Assembly (NCBI GenBank): GCA_030038885.1
Contig: JASHQY010000002.1
Coordinates: forward strand, 1 to 18,754
DNA length: 18,754 bases
Reading direction: 5' to 3'
Origin: Thermoplasmata archaeon
GTDB taxonomy: Archaea; Thermoplasmatota; Thermoplasmata; Lutacidiplasmatales; UBA184
The notes under the pieces were generated by a model that searched no databases, had not been told where the DNA came from, and was given only the letters and a program-made list of their open reading frames with translations. The translations under genes were made by a program, and so were the position numbers. Positions 1-7,339 of this stretch are shown here, piece after piece; the first letter of the stretch is position 1, and every line of letters starts with the position of its first letter.

Positions 1-1679
1 AGGTCCCGGAGGAGGTGCTTGGTCCCGTGGATGGCCCACGCGCCGCGCGCGACGAACTCCCCGCTGGCCGCGGACTTCGAGACCTGCTCGGGCGTCACCC
101 AGAACGCCTCGGCGGAGGCGAGCCCCGCGCGCCACGCTTTCGAGAACACCACCGCCCACTGCCCGGCCTCGCGCAGCGTGACCTCCGTGACCTCGCCTTC
201 GCCGGGGGCGGGGTGCTTCACGATCACGCTCGCCGCGCCGTGGAGATCGGCGTGCACGTAGACGTCCCCGTCCTTCATGTTCCGCCGAACGATCAGATCG
301 TTGGAGGACGCGTCCCGTCCCGCGATCACGACCGCTCCCTCCGAGCTCACGAACCAGCGGAACCGCTCGAACCAGTGGGGTTTGCGCCGGGCCTCCGGGG
401 TCTCGCTCCGTCCCCGGACGCCGGCCCCGGGAGGTGCCCCGGGCCGCGCGGACCGGATCTCGGTCTCGGCGAGGGCCGTGCGCGCGCCGGCGAGCTTCGA
501 CTGGAGGCGCTTCACCTCGTCGTAGATCTCCTGGGCCGATTCGCGGGGCGTGCGGTCGACCCGCAACGTCACGCGGCGATCCCCCAGGTCGACCGGGATC
601 CTCGGTGCGTCGCCGCCTGCCGCGCGCGCCGTCGCGAGAGCGGATTCCGCGGTCGGGTAGTGGGCATAGATCGCCTCGGCGTCCGCCCGGAGGGCCTGGA
701 TCGACTCCGACAGCGTCGCGATCGCCGCGAGCTGCTGCTCGCGCAGGTGCTCGAGCGCCCGACGGGCACGCTCCGCCTCGGCCTCCGCGGGCGACGGCGG
801 CACGACCGTGAGCGAGCGGAAGTACTCGTGGGCGGCGTCGGAGAACGACGGCCGCGAGGATTCGGTGACGCCGTCGACGCTCGACCAGCGCCGGGAGGGG
901 TAGGGGGTCGCATCGACCGGGACGCCGTCGCGCGAATAGACGAACCCCCGGGGGCGATCCCCCACTTCCCGGAGCAGCTCGGCGACCGCGCCCTCGAGCC
1001 GGTCTGCCGCGGCGGGGGCCAGCGTCGACGCGGGGGCCGCCCCGTCGAGCCCCGCCCGGACGATCAGTTCCTCGGCGACCGGGCCGCCGAACGAAAGGCG
1101 CGCGGCGAGCGTGCTGGCGAGATCGTTCCGGGAGCGGGCGAGCTCCGCTTCGAGCGTCGCGCGGTCGACCGTCCACGGGTCCAGCCGAACCGGGGGCCGG
1201 GAGTAGTCGACGCCGACGCGGACCTGCCGGTGCGCCCACCGCCGCGCGTGAGCGACCGCCGCGATCCGACCTCCCCGCGCGACGATCAGGTTCCCGGTGC
1301 CGAACATCTCGAGCGCGACGAGGAGCGGATCGGGGTCGTCCGACCGAACGAGCGCGAGCTCCAGGTACCGCTCACCGCCGGGCTCCGCGACCCCGTGGAG
1401 CCCCGCGCCGACGAGCAGCCGGCGGAGGTCGCGCGCGAACGGCGACAGCTCCTCGGTATGCGGGGATCCGCCCGCGCCGAGCAGGGCCGCGTAGCGGCCG
1501 GGCACCATCAGGAGCTCGTGCCGGCCCTGCTCGGGCGCGCGCAGCGCGAGCGACCAACCGCCGCCGGGGGCGTCGAAGACCTTGTCGACCCGCGCCCGCG
1601 AGAGCGACCGCACCTCCCGGACGACCGCGAGCGTGTCGAGCGACGTGAACCGGTCCTTCGGGGTCGGCGAAGCGGTCAT
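1..1679 (-). CDS. rqcH: RqcH/NFACT family protein (Rqc2/NEMF homologue), 3' end outside the window
   Basis: This family binds 60S/50S-tRNA complexes on stalled ribosomes and, in bacteria and eukaryotes, directs C-terminal tailing of stuck nascent chains. The 559 visible residues show an NFACT-N domain (about 11-245, including EMFGTGNLIV at 124-133 and the GGPVAEELIVRAGLD element at 198-212). A Glu/Ala/Arg-rich predicted coiled coil follows (about 297-410). The NFACT-R domain then starts near 440, with VSSEGAVIVAGRDASSND (444-461) and DVYVHADLHGAAS (472-484). Full-length relatives have roughly 600-700 residues, so only the C-terminal end is missing. The ATG at 1677-1679 is the chosen start. 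Upstream, the palindromic CTTAAG (1716-1721) could serve this gene and the divergent acyl-CoA dehydrogenase. One oddity is that the family's conserved Asp-Arg pair near residue 100 reads Glu103-Arg104. Confidence 0.92.
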   Translation of the reverse strand, partial: MTASPTPKDRFTSLDTLAVVREVRSLSRARVDKVFDAPGGGWSLALRAPEQGRHELLMVPGRYAALLGAGGSPHTEELSPFARDLRRLLVGAGLHGVAEPGGERYLELALVRSDDPDPLLVALEMFGTGNLIVARGGRIAAVAHARRWAHRQVRVGVDYSRPPVRLDPWTVDRATLEAELARSRNDLASTLAARLSFGGPVAEELIVRAGLDGAAPASTLAPAAADRLEGAVAELLREVGDRPRGFVYSRDGVPVDATPYPSRRWSSVDGVTESSRPSFSDAAHEYFRSLTVVPPSPAEAEAERARRALEHLREQQLAAIATLSESIQALRADAEAIYAHYPTAESALATARAAGGDAPRIPVDLGDRRVTLRVDRTPRESAQEIYDEVKRLQSKLAGARTALAETEIRSARPGAPPGAGVRGRSETPEARRKPHWFERFRWFVSSEGAVVIAGRDASSNDLIVRRNMKDGDVYVHADLHGAASVIVKHPAPGEGEVTEVTLREAGQWAVVFSKAWRAGLASAEAFWVTPEQVSKSAASGEFVARGAWAIHGTKHLLRD

Positions 1680-1713
1680 GGCCCTTCGAGCGGGGCGGCC
1701 GACCCGCCGTCAC

Positions 1714-1723
1714 GCCTTAAGCG
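1714..1723. promoter_or_regulatory. Putative TATA box shared by divergent rqcH and acyl-CoA dehydrogenase genes
   Basis: The palindrome CTTAAG (1716-1721) is the only AT-rich element in the 67-bp divergent spacer. It ends 26 nt before the ATG at 1747, the spacing of an archaeal TATA box on a leaderless mRNA. It lies 37 nt from the rqcH start at 1679, which would give a leader of about 10-15 nt. Its symmetry means TBP could read it in either direction; use in both directions is an inference. Confidence 0.5.
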
Positions 1724-1746
1724 TTCGTCGGAGTCCCGTCCTCGCG

Positions 1747-2883
1747 ATGCCCGACCCCCGACCCGTCGCCTCGTCGTGGAGCGCGCGGGCCCTCGCGTTC
1801 GCGGACCGGTTCGTCCGACCGGCTGCGGCGGCGATCGACCGGGAGGACCGGATCCCGGACTCGATCGTTCGTGCGCTGGCGCACGAGGGGTTCCTCGGCC
1901 TCGGGCTCCCGCCCGAATGGGGAGGGTCGGGCGGCACGATGTCCGACACGACCTCCGTGTTCGAGACGCTCTCCGCGGCCAGCGCCGCGGTCGCGGTGAC
2001 GCTCTCGGTCCACCTCTCGGTCTGCGCCCGCCCGATCCTGCGGTGGGGCACCGACGCGCAGAAGGAGGCCCACCTGCGCCCGCTCGCCCGGGGAGAGCGG
2101 GTCGGGGCGTTCGCGCTGTCCGAGCCGGGCGTGGGGTCCGACAGCGCCGGGCTCGCGACGCGCTACCGCCGCGACGGGGCCGAGTTCGTCCTCCACGGGA
2201 CGAAGATGTTCACGTCGAACGCGGTGAGCGCGGGGGTCGTGCTCGTCTTCGCGACCCGGGACCCCAGCCTGCGCGGTCCCGGGATCTCCGCCTTCATCGT
2301 GCCCCCGGCGACGACGGGCTGCTCGGTCGCGCAACGGCTCGAGAAGCTGGGGCTCCGGGGGAGCGAGACGACCGAGCTCGTGCTTGACGACGTGCGGCTG
2401 CCGGCCGACGCGATGCTCGGGCCCGAGGGCTCGGGGCTCAAGGTCGCGCTCTCCGCGCTCACCGGCGGCCGGGTCGGCATCGCGAGCTGCGCGCTCGGGG
2501 TCGCTCGCGCGGCGTTCGAGGAGATGCTTCGGTCCGCGCGGGCGCGGGACCCCGAAGGGGCACGGGGCCGGGTGGCCGAAGCGTACGCCGAGCTCGCGTC
2601 CGCTCGGGCGCTGGTCCGCGAGGCCGCGGAGCTCATGGATGCGGGGGCTCCGTTCGTGCGGGCGGCGTCGGTCGCGAAGCTGGTCGCGTCGCGGGCGGCG
2701 GTGTCGATCGCGTCGGCCGGGGTCGACCTCGCGGGGCCCGAGGGGACCCGGGTCGGCCATCCGGCCGAGCGCCTCCTGCGCGATGCCCGGGTCTTCCCGA
2801 TCGTCGAAGGAACGACCGAGATCCAGGAGCTGATCCTGGGCCGCAGCCTCCTCGACCCGAACGAATCACCAAACGCTTACTAG
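1747..2883 (+). CDS. Acyl-CoA dehydrogenase family flavoprotein
   Basis: A 378-residue FAD-dependent enzyme that would oxidise an acyl-CoA to the trans-2-enoyl-CoA and pass electrons to an electron-transfer flavoprotein. The FAD-binding signature GAFALSEPGVGSD (120-132) is clear, followed by GTKMFTSNA (151-159) and the helical C-terminal domain beginning GRVGIASCALGVARAA (241-256). The catalytic glutamate is E354 in IVEGTTEIQ (352-360), the SCAD/MCAD position. The ATG at 1747 lies 26 nt after a TATA-like CTTAAG; reading further upstream adds about 55 residues with no family counterpart. The usual RxxFGxxxxxxQ segment after the first C-terminal helix is missing: the text passes from EEMLRSARARDPEGARG straight to the next helix, about 10-15 residues shorter than typical. 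No ETF or other beta-oxidation gene is in the window, so the substrate cannot be assigned. Confidence 0.93.
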   Translation: MPDPRPVASSWSARALAFADRFVRPAAAAIDREDRIPDSIVRALAHEGFLGLGLPPEWGGSGGTMSDTTSVFETLSAASAAVAVTLSVHLSVCARPILRWGTDAQKEAHLRPLARGERVGAFALSEPGVGSDSAGLATRYRRDGAEFVLHGTKMFTSNAVSAGVVLVFATRDPSLRGPGISAFIVPPATTGCSVAQRLEKLGLRGSETTELVLDDVRLPADAMLGPEGSGLKVALSALTGGRVGIASCALGVARAAFEEMLRSARARDPEGARGRVAEAYAELASARALVREAAELMDAGAPFVRAASVAKLVASRAAVSIASAGVDLAGPEGTRVGHPAERLLRDARVFPIVEGTTEIQELILGRSLLDPNESPNAY

Positions 2884-2884
2884 C
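2875..2884 (+). promoter_or_regulatory. Putative TATA box of hel308, overlapping the upstream stop codon
   Basis: GCTTACTAGC contains the TAG stop of the acyl-CoA dehydrogenase gene and ends about 20 nt before the GTG start at 2905. The last codons of the upstream gene (GAA TCA CCA AAC GCT TAC) are much more AT-rich than the rest of it. I see no Shine-Dalgarno sequence between here and the GTG, which fits a leaderless transcript. Confidence 0.35.
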
Positions 2885-2904
2885 GGACCCGCCTCGCGTC
2901 CGCC

Positions 2905-5208
2905 GTGCCCCCTCGCGCCGGCCGTCGTGCGCCGCCGTCCCCCTCGGGGCCCCCGGGCGAGGAGCTCGTCCCGCTCGAGGCCACGGGGCTCGACGCCGAG
3001 ACCCGGCAGGTCCTCGCCGCGGACGGGATCGCCCGGCTCTTCCCCCCGCAGGCCGCGGCGCTCCCGCCGGTCCTCGCCGGGGAGAGCCTCGTCCTCGCCG
3101 CCCCGACCGCGAGCGGGAAGTCCCTCGTCGCTTACCTCGCGCTCCTGCGCGCCGCGCGGGCCGGGCGCACCGGCCTCTACCTCGTCCCGCTGCGGGCGCT
3201 CGCCCAGGAGAAGGCCGACGACCTCGGCCGGTTCGCGTCGCTCGGCCTCAAGGTCGGGCTGTCGACCGGCGACTTCGACCTCTCGGCTCAGCAGCTCGAG
3301 TCCCTCGACGTCCTCGTCGCGACCAGCGAGAAGGCCGACGGCCTCCTGCGGCGCGGCAGCCCGTGGCTCGACCGCCTCGGGGTCGTGGTGGCGGACGAAG
3401 TGCACCTCCTGCGGGACCCCGACCGCGGACCGACCCTCGAGGTCAGCCTGACCCGGCTGCGCCGCGCCTATCCCGACCTCCAGATCGTCGCGCTCTCGGC
3501 GACCGTCGGGAACTCCGAGGAGCTCGCGGCGTGGCTCGGCGCCCGCCATCAGGCGAGCGAGTACCGTCCGGTGCCGCTGCGCAAGGGCGTCTACTTCGAC
3601 GGACGGATCACGTTCACCGACCTCTCGACCCGCGAGCTCGCACCGCCGGGCGAGGCCGTGCCGCGGCTCGTGCGCACGGTCATCGAGGAGGGCGGCCAGG
3701 CGCTCGTGTTCGTCAGCACGCGCAAGGCGAGCGAGCAGGTCGCGGAGTCGCTCGTGCCGACCGTGCGCGGGCTGCTCTCGGCCGAGGAGCGCGCGCGGGC
3801 CCGCGCCGCGGTCGAGGCCCTGGGCGGGATCTCCGACGAGGAGACCGAGGGGCTGCGTCGCCTCGCGGCGCTGGTGCCCTACGGCGTCGCGTTCCACAAC
3901 GCATCCCTGACGAACCCCGAGCGACGGGTCGTCGAGCAGGCGTTCCGGGAGCGGACCCTGAAGGTGCTCGTGGCGACCCCGACCCTCGCGGCGGGGATCA
4001 ACCTGCCCGCCCGCCGGGTGATCGTCCGGGACACGACCCGCTACGACGATCGGCTCGGCATGCAGGCCCCGATCCCCGCGACCGAGATCCACCAGATGCT
4101 CGGCCGCGCCGGCCGGCCCCGGTTCGACACCGCCGGCGAGGCCCTGATCGTCGCCCGCTCGCCGGACGACGAGGACCGGCTGCTCGACGGCTACCTCTCC
4201 GGGGCGCCCGAGTCGGTCGTCAGCCGGCTCGCCGCGGAGCCGGCGCTCCGGATGCACGTCCTCGCGCTGGTCGCGAGCGGGGCGGTCGCGACCGAGCGCG
4301 ACCTCGAGTCGTTCTTCGCCGCGACGTTCTACGGCCACACGCTGCCGCTGGACGAGCTCCGCGCGACGGTCGCGACCGTCCGCACGTTCCTCGAGGAGCA
4401 CGAGTTCCTCGTCCCGGGCCCCGCGCTGCGGGCGACGCCCTTCGGGACGATGACCAGCGAGCTCTACCTCGATCCCTTGAGCGCGGTCGTGCTGCGCCGG
4501 GTCCTCGACCGAGCGCCGATCGGCGTCGGCGCGTTCCCCCTCCTCGCGGCGATCGCGGCGACACCGGACCTCCCACCGCTCTTCACCCGTCGGGGGGAGG
4601 GGGCCGACCTCCTCACCCGCTACACCGACGAGGCGGAGGAGCTCCTCGTGAAGCCGGAGGAGCCGCCGCTCGAGCTCGACCTGGACGGGTTCCTCTCGAC
4701 GATCAAGACCGCGTCGGTGCTCGAGGCGTGGATCAACGAGGTGCCGATCGTCGAGATCTCCCATCGCTACGGGATCGGGGCGGGCGACCTCCGCACGAAG
4801 GTCGAGGACGCGGAGTGGCTCCTCTTCAGCGCAGGCCGGCTCGCGTCCCGGTTCCAGCGGCGCCTCGCCCGGCCGATCGACGATCTCTCGACGCGAGTGC
4901 GCTACGGCGCCCGGGAGGAGCTGCTCGACCTCGTCCGGCTCCGGGGGGTCGGCCGCGTGCGCGCCCGCCTATTGTTCCGCGCCGGCTACGCGGACCGCGA
5001 GGCGCTGCGTCGCGCCCCCGTCGACCGGATCGAGCAGGTCCTGCGGTCCCGACGGCTCGCCGAGATGGTGCTCAGTCAGCTGCGTCGTCCGGCGGCGGAA
5101 GGAGCACCGGCGGCCGCCCCGGCGCACCGTCCTCCCACCCCTCTCCCGCCTCCGACGCGCTCCGCCCGCCGAACCCTGGAAGAGTTCCCTGCGGATCCGG
5201 AGCGATGA
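2905..5208 (+). CDS. hel308: Hel308-type superfamily 2 DNA helicase
   Basis: A 767-residue 3'-5' DNA helicase of the Hel308/HelQ family, which acts on stalled replication forks and recombination intermediates. Motifs in order: Q-motif region FPPQ (46-49), Walker A APTASGKS (66-73), VPLRAL (94-99), Walker B/DExH DEVH (164-167), SAT (198-200), FVSTRK (269-274), ATPTLAAGINLPAR (357-370) and motif VI QMLGRAGRP (397-405). The winged-helix and ratchet domains follow, and the C-terminal helix-hairpin-helix reads LRGVGRVRARLLFRAGY (679-695). The start is a GTG; a TATA-like box about 25 nt upstream and no ribosome binding site suggest leaderless initiation. The last 45 or so residues are a Pro/Ala-rich tail ending in RRTLEEF, encoded where the gene overlaps the convergent Orc1/Cdc6-like gene by 137 bp. 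Usual length is about 700-720, so the tail and a short N-terminal extension are the extra parts. Confidence 0.95.
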   Translation: MPPRAGRRAPPSPSGPPGEELVPLEATGLDAETRQVLAADGIARLFPPQAAALPPVLAGESLVLAAPTASGKSLVAYLALLRAARAGRTGLYLVPLRALAQEKADDLGRFASLGLKVGLSTGDFDLSAQQLESLDVLVATSEKADGLLRRGSPWLDRLGVVVADEVHLLRDPDRGPTLEVSLTRLRRAYPDLQIVALSATVGNSEELAAWLGARHQASEYRPVPLRKGVYFDGRITFTDLSTRELAPPGEAVPRLVRTVIEEGGQALVFVSTRKASEQVAESLVPTVRGLLSAEERARARAAVEALGGISDEETEGLRRLAALVPYGVAFHNASLTNPERRVVEQAFRERTLKVLVATPTLAAGINLPARRVIVRDTTRYDDRLGMQAPIPATEIHQMLGRAGRPRFDTAGEALIVARSPDDEDRLLDGYLSGAPESVVSRLAAEPALRMHVLALVASGAVATERDLESFFAATFYGHTLPLDELRATVATVRTFLEEHEFLVPGPALRATPFGTMTSELYLDPLSAVVLRRVLDRAPIGVGAFPLLAAIAATPDLPPLFTRRGEGADLLTRYTDEAEELLVKPEEPPLELDLDGFLSTIKTASVLEAWINEVPIVEISHRYGIGAGDLRTKVEDAEWLLFSAGRLASRFQRRLARPIDDLSTRVRYGAREELLDLVRLRGVGRVRARLLFRAGYADREALRRAPVDRIEQVLRSRRLAEMVLSQLRRPAAEGAPAAAPAHRPPTPLPPPTRSARRTLEEFPADPER

Positions 5209-6277
5209 CCCACTCGTCGACCGGGGCGAGGACCCGCAGCACGGAGCGCGTCCCGCCCTCGCCACCGGGCCGGACCTCCCGCCGCACGTAGCCCGCCTGC
5301 TCCAGCCGGACGATCCGACGCCAGAGCGTGGTCGCCGGCAGCGGGGACTCGCCCTCGGCGTGCGCGAGCCGTGCTTCGCACCGACGGATCTCCCCGAGCC
5401 GCGCCGCGCGTCCACCGGACGCCGTCTCGATCGCACGGACGACCCGCGACTCGATCGGGAGCGCCAGCCGCCGGGACGCGCTGCGCGCGACCGGCCGGAG
5501 GGCGGGAGCGATCAGGCTCCGGCGAAGGAGGTCGATCGCCCGCGCCGCCCCGCCGCCCTCGGTGATCGCGCGCTCGACCGAGCGGTCGACCAGCTCGGGC
5601 GGCGCGGTCCGACCGAGCGCCCGCTCGGCCCGGTCGGCGACGAGCCGTCGCAGGAGGGGAACCTCGCACGCCCGAAGCCGCACGAACGGACCGATCCGCC
5701 AGCGTCCGTCGATCGCGGCTTCGGCCCGCGCGAGGGCGTCCGCCGTTCCGGCGAGCAGGGTCCACACCGGTGGGAGGCCGCTCTCGCCCTCGGGGAGGAA
5801 GCGGTCCGGTTCCGCGATCGCCCGGAGCACGGGGGCGAGATCGGGTCCGCCCGAGCGCACGTCGTCCAGCACGAGGATCCCCGCTCGGCCGTCCCGACGC
5901 AACCGTCGGAGGAACCCCGCGAGGATCTCCGGGACGGGGAATCCCCGTCCGTCGAACCCCCCATCGAGGACCCGCAGCAGCGCGCTCGCGACCCCGTGGG
6001 TGCCCCGGCACCCGGCGGTCCGCACCGAGACCACGCGCGGCACCGGACCGTCCCCGGAGGTCCGCACCCGATCCGCTACCTCCCGGGCGGCCCGCCGCGC
6101 GACCGACGACGTGCCGGCGCCCCGCGGTCCGACGACCCCGACCATCCACGGGGGCGGGGCCACCGGTCGGGGAGGATCGAGCCGTCGCACAAGTTCCTGG
6201 ACCTCCGCCTCGCGTCCAAACACGACGGGAGGGAGCCACTCTTCGGCCAGCACTTCGGGGTGCGCGGTGGGAAGCAT
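5072..6277 (-). CDS. Degenerate Orc1/Cdc6-family AAA+ protein with winged helix
   Basis: A 401-residue protein with Orc1/Cdc6 architecture. It has an N-terminal FGREAEVQELVRRL (20-33) of the type that opens Cdc6 AAA+ domains, a P-loop-like GPRGAGTSS (50-58), a Walker B-like ILVLDDV (134-140), a sensor 2-like GGAARAIDLLR (242-252) and a C-terminal winged helix (about 271-350, with ATTLWRRIVRLEQAGYVRR at 315-333). Active family members bind origin DNA and load MCM. Here the Walker A lysine is Thr56 (ACG), the Walker B glutamate is Asp139, and no sensor 1 asparagine is apparent (LLAGTADA). ATP hydrolysis is therefore doubtful, and this may be a DNA-binding paralogue or regulator rather than the main initiator. 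The ATG at 6277 lies about 22 nt after a TTATAA box on the minus strand. The 3' end overlaps hel308 antisense. Confidence 0.8.
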   Translation of the reverse strand: MLPTAHPEVLAEEWLPPVVFGREAEVQELVRRLDPPRPVAPPPWMVGVVGPRGAGTSSVARRAAREVADRVRTSGDGPVPRVVSVRTAGCRGTHGVASALLRVLDGGFDGRGFPVPEILAGFLRRLRRDGRAGILVLDDVRSGGPDLAPVLRAIAEPDRFLPEGESGLPPVWTLLAGTADALARAEAAIDGRWRIGPFVRLRACEVPLLRRLVADRAERALGRTAPPELVDRSVERAITEGGGAARAIDLLRRSLIAPALRPVARSASRRLALPIESRVVRAIETASGGRAARLGEIRRCEARLAHAEGESPLPATTLWRRIVRLEQAGYVRREVRPGGEGGTRSVLRVLAPVDEWVIAPDPQGTLPGFGGRSASEAGEGWEDGAPGRPPVLLPPPDDAAD

Positions 6278-6369
6278 GATTTGTTGTATAACTAAGTGTT
6301 ATAAGAATTCTAATCACCGCATCGTTCACCGCGAGTAAGGGCTAAGCCCGGTGCCCGTACGGGGAGGCG
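6278..6369. promoter_or_regulatory. AT-rich divergent intergenic island with several inverted repeats
   Basis: This 92-bp spacer lies between the Orc1/Cdc6-like gene and the MscS-like gene. Its first half (about 6279-6312) is conspicuously AT-rich for this DNA. It contains TATAAC-N5-GTTATA (6287-6303), the palindromic TTATAA (6299-6304) placed as a TATA box for the minus gene, GAATTC (6305-6310), the near-palindrome GGGCTAAGCCC (6339-6349) and the perfect palindrome CCCGTACGGG (6354-6363). It is at least a divergent promoter. Archaeal origins often lie beside orc1/cdc6, but I see no recognisable origin recognition box, so an origin role is only a possibility. Confidence 0.55.
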
Positions 6370-7305
6370 ATGGCCGCCCCCTCGACCCCGTCCCACCCGA
6401 TGCGGGTCCTCGTCCGGAACCTCGTCCTGGTCGTCCTCCTCTCGATCGCGTTCTACGTGCTCTTCACGGTCTACGACGGCTCGCTGCGGCACAACCCGGT
6501 CTTCGGGTTCACCGGCGAGGAGATCCTCCTCCTCGAGGCGCTCGCGGTCGTCGCGGTCGCGTTCGCCATCGCCCGCGCGTTCACGAGCGCCGCCGACGAG
6601 GTGCTGCGCCGGCGGGGCCAGACCCAGCACGGCGCGACGATCCGGATCTTCCTCAACCTCGTGATCGGGGTCGTCGCGATCCTCGCGCTGTTCGAGCTCG
6701 CGGGCGTCTCGGCGCAGTCGATCTTCCTGGGGAGCGCGTTCGTCGGGATCATCCTCGGCCTCGCCGCGCAGACGGTGCTGTCGAACGTCTTCGCCGGCCT
6801 CCTGCTCGTCCTCGCGAACCCGTTCCGGCCGGGCGATCGGGTCAGCTTCATCTCGTCGAGCTACGGCGCGTTCGCCCCGAGCTACCCGCACGAGATGCTC
6901 TACCCGAGCTACGCCGGCACCGTCGAGGACGTCGAACTCCTCTACACGATCCTCCGTCTCGACTCCGGGGGGATCGCGAAGATCCCGAACTCCGTCGTGC
7001 TCGGGGCGCTCGTGCACCAGCCGAAGATCGGGGGGCCGAAGGCCCACCGGGTGCGCATGACGTTCCCGTTCTCCGTCGGGGTCCCGGTGGTCGAGTCGGC
7101 GCTCGCCGAGATCGCGGCGGACTTTCCCGCGGACGCGGCCCGGACCCCCCCGAGGGTCGAGGTGACCGACATCAGCGTCGCGAGCTGGGACGGGGTCGTC
7201 GTGCTGTGGTCGCCGACCCTCGACGACAACCTCGTGCGGGACCGCGTCCTGCGAGCGGTGCTCGCCCGGCACCCGCTTGCGACCGCCGGCGGAGCGCGGA
7301 CGTAG
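6370..7305 (+). CDS. MscS-family small-conductance mechanosensitive channel
   Basis: A 311-residue membrane channel expected to open under membrane tension and release solutes during osmotic downshock. Hydrophobic segments lie at about 13-34, 51-68 and 91-112. The pore-lining TM3 with the family signature follows (about 117-151: GSAFVGIILGLAAQTVLSNV, then FAGLLLVLANPFRPGDRV). The beta domain carries GTVEDVELLYTILRLDSGG and IPNSVVLGALV, matching the MscS cytoplasmic vestibule. The C-terminal alpha/beta domain is short. The ATG at 6370 is preceded by GGGGAGG (6361-6367), close to the start codon. It diverges from the Orc1/Cdc6-like gene, and nothing ties the two functionally. Confidence 0.9.
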   Translation: MAAPSTPSHPMRVLVRNLVLVVLLSIAFYVLFTVYDGSLRHNPVFGFTGEEILLLEALAVVAVAFAIARAFTSAADEVLRRRGQTQHGATIRIFLNLVIGVVAILALFELAGVSAQSIFLGSAFVGIILGLAAQTVLSNVFAGLLLVLANPFRPGDRVSFISSSYGAFAPSYPHEMLYPSYAGTVEDVELLYTILRLDSGGIAKIPNSVVLGALVHQPKIGGPKAHRVRMTFPFSVGVPVVESALAEIAADFPADAARTPPRVEVTDISVASWDGVVVLWSPTLDDNLVRDRVLRAVLARHPLATAGGART

Positions 7306-7320
7306 GTCCCGGCGGCCGCG

Positions 7321-7329
7321 GCTTTAAAT
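7321..7329 (+). promoter_or_regulatory. TATA box of the isocitrate dehydrogenase gene
   Basis: GCTTTAAAT is a canonical-looking archaeal TATA box in an otherwise GC-only spacer, about 35-40 nt before the ATG at 7363. It predicts transcription starting near 7350, leaving a leader of about 10-14 nt that carries a GAGAGGGG ribosome binding site (7353-7360). Confidence 0.7.
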
Positions 7330-7339
7330 CCGACCGGGG

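Noticed and set aside
15..2387. Open frame of 790 codons on the plus strand over rqcH and the acyl-CoA dehydrogenase.
   Set aside because: Low-complexity antisense or off-frame translation; the two real genes explain the region.
2866..4764. Very long open frame on the minus strand opposite hel308 (632 codons).
   Set aside because: Shadow of a GC-rich gene: Arg/Glu/Gly/Asp-rich low-complexity translation without motifs, while the plus strand encodes every Hel308 motif in order.
6278..6369. Firm call of a replication origin.
   Set aside because: Only 92 bp, no recognisable origin recognition box, and the adjacent Orc1/Cdc6-like protein is degenerate; kept as a finding, not a feature.
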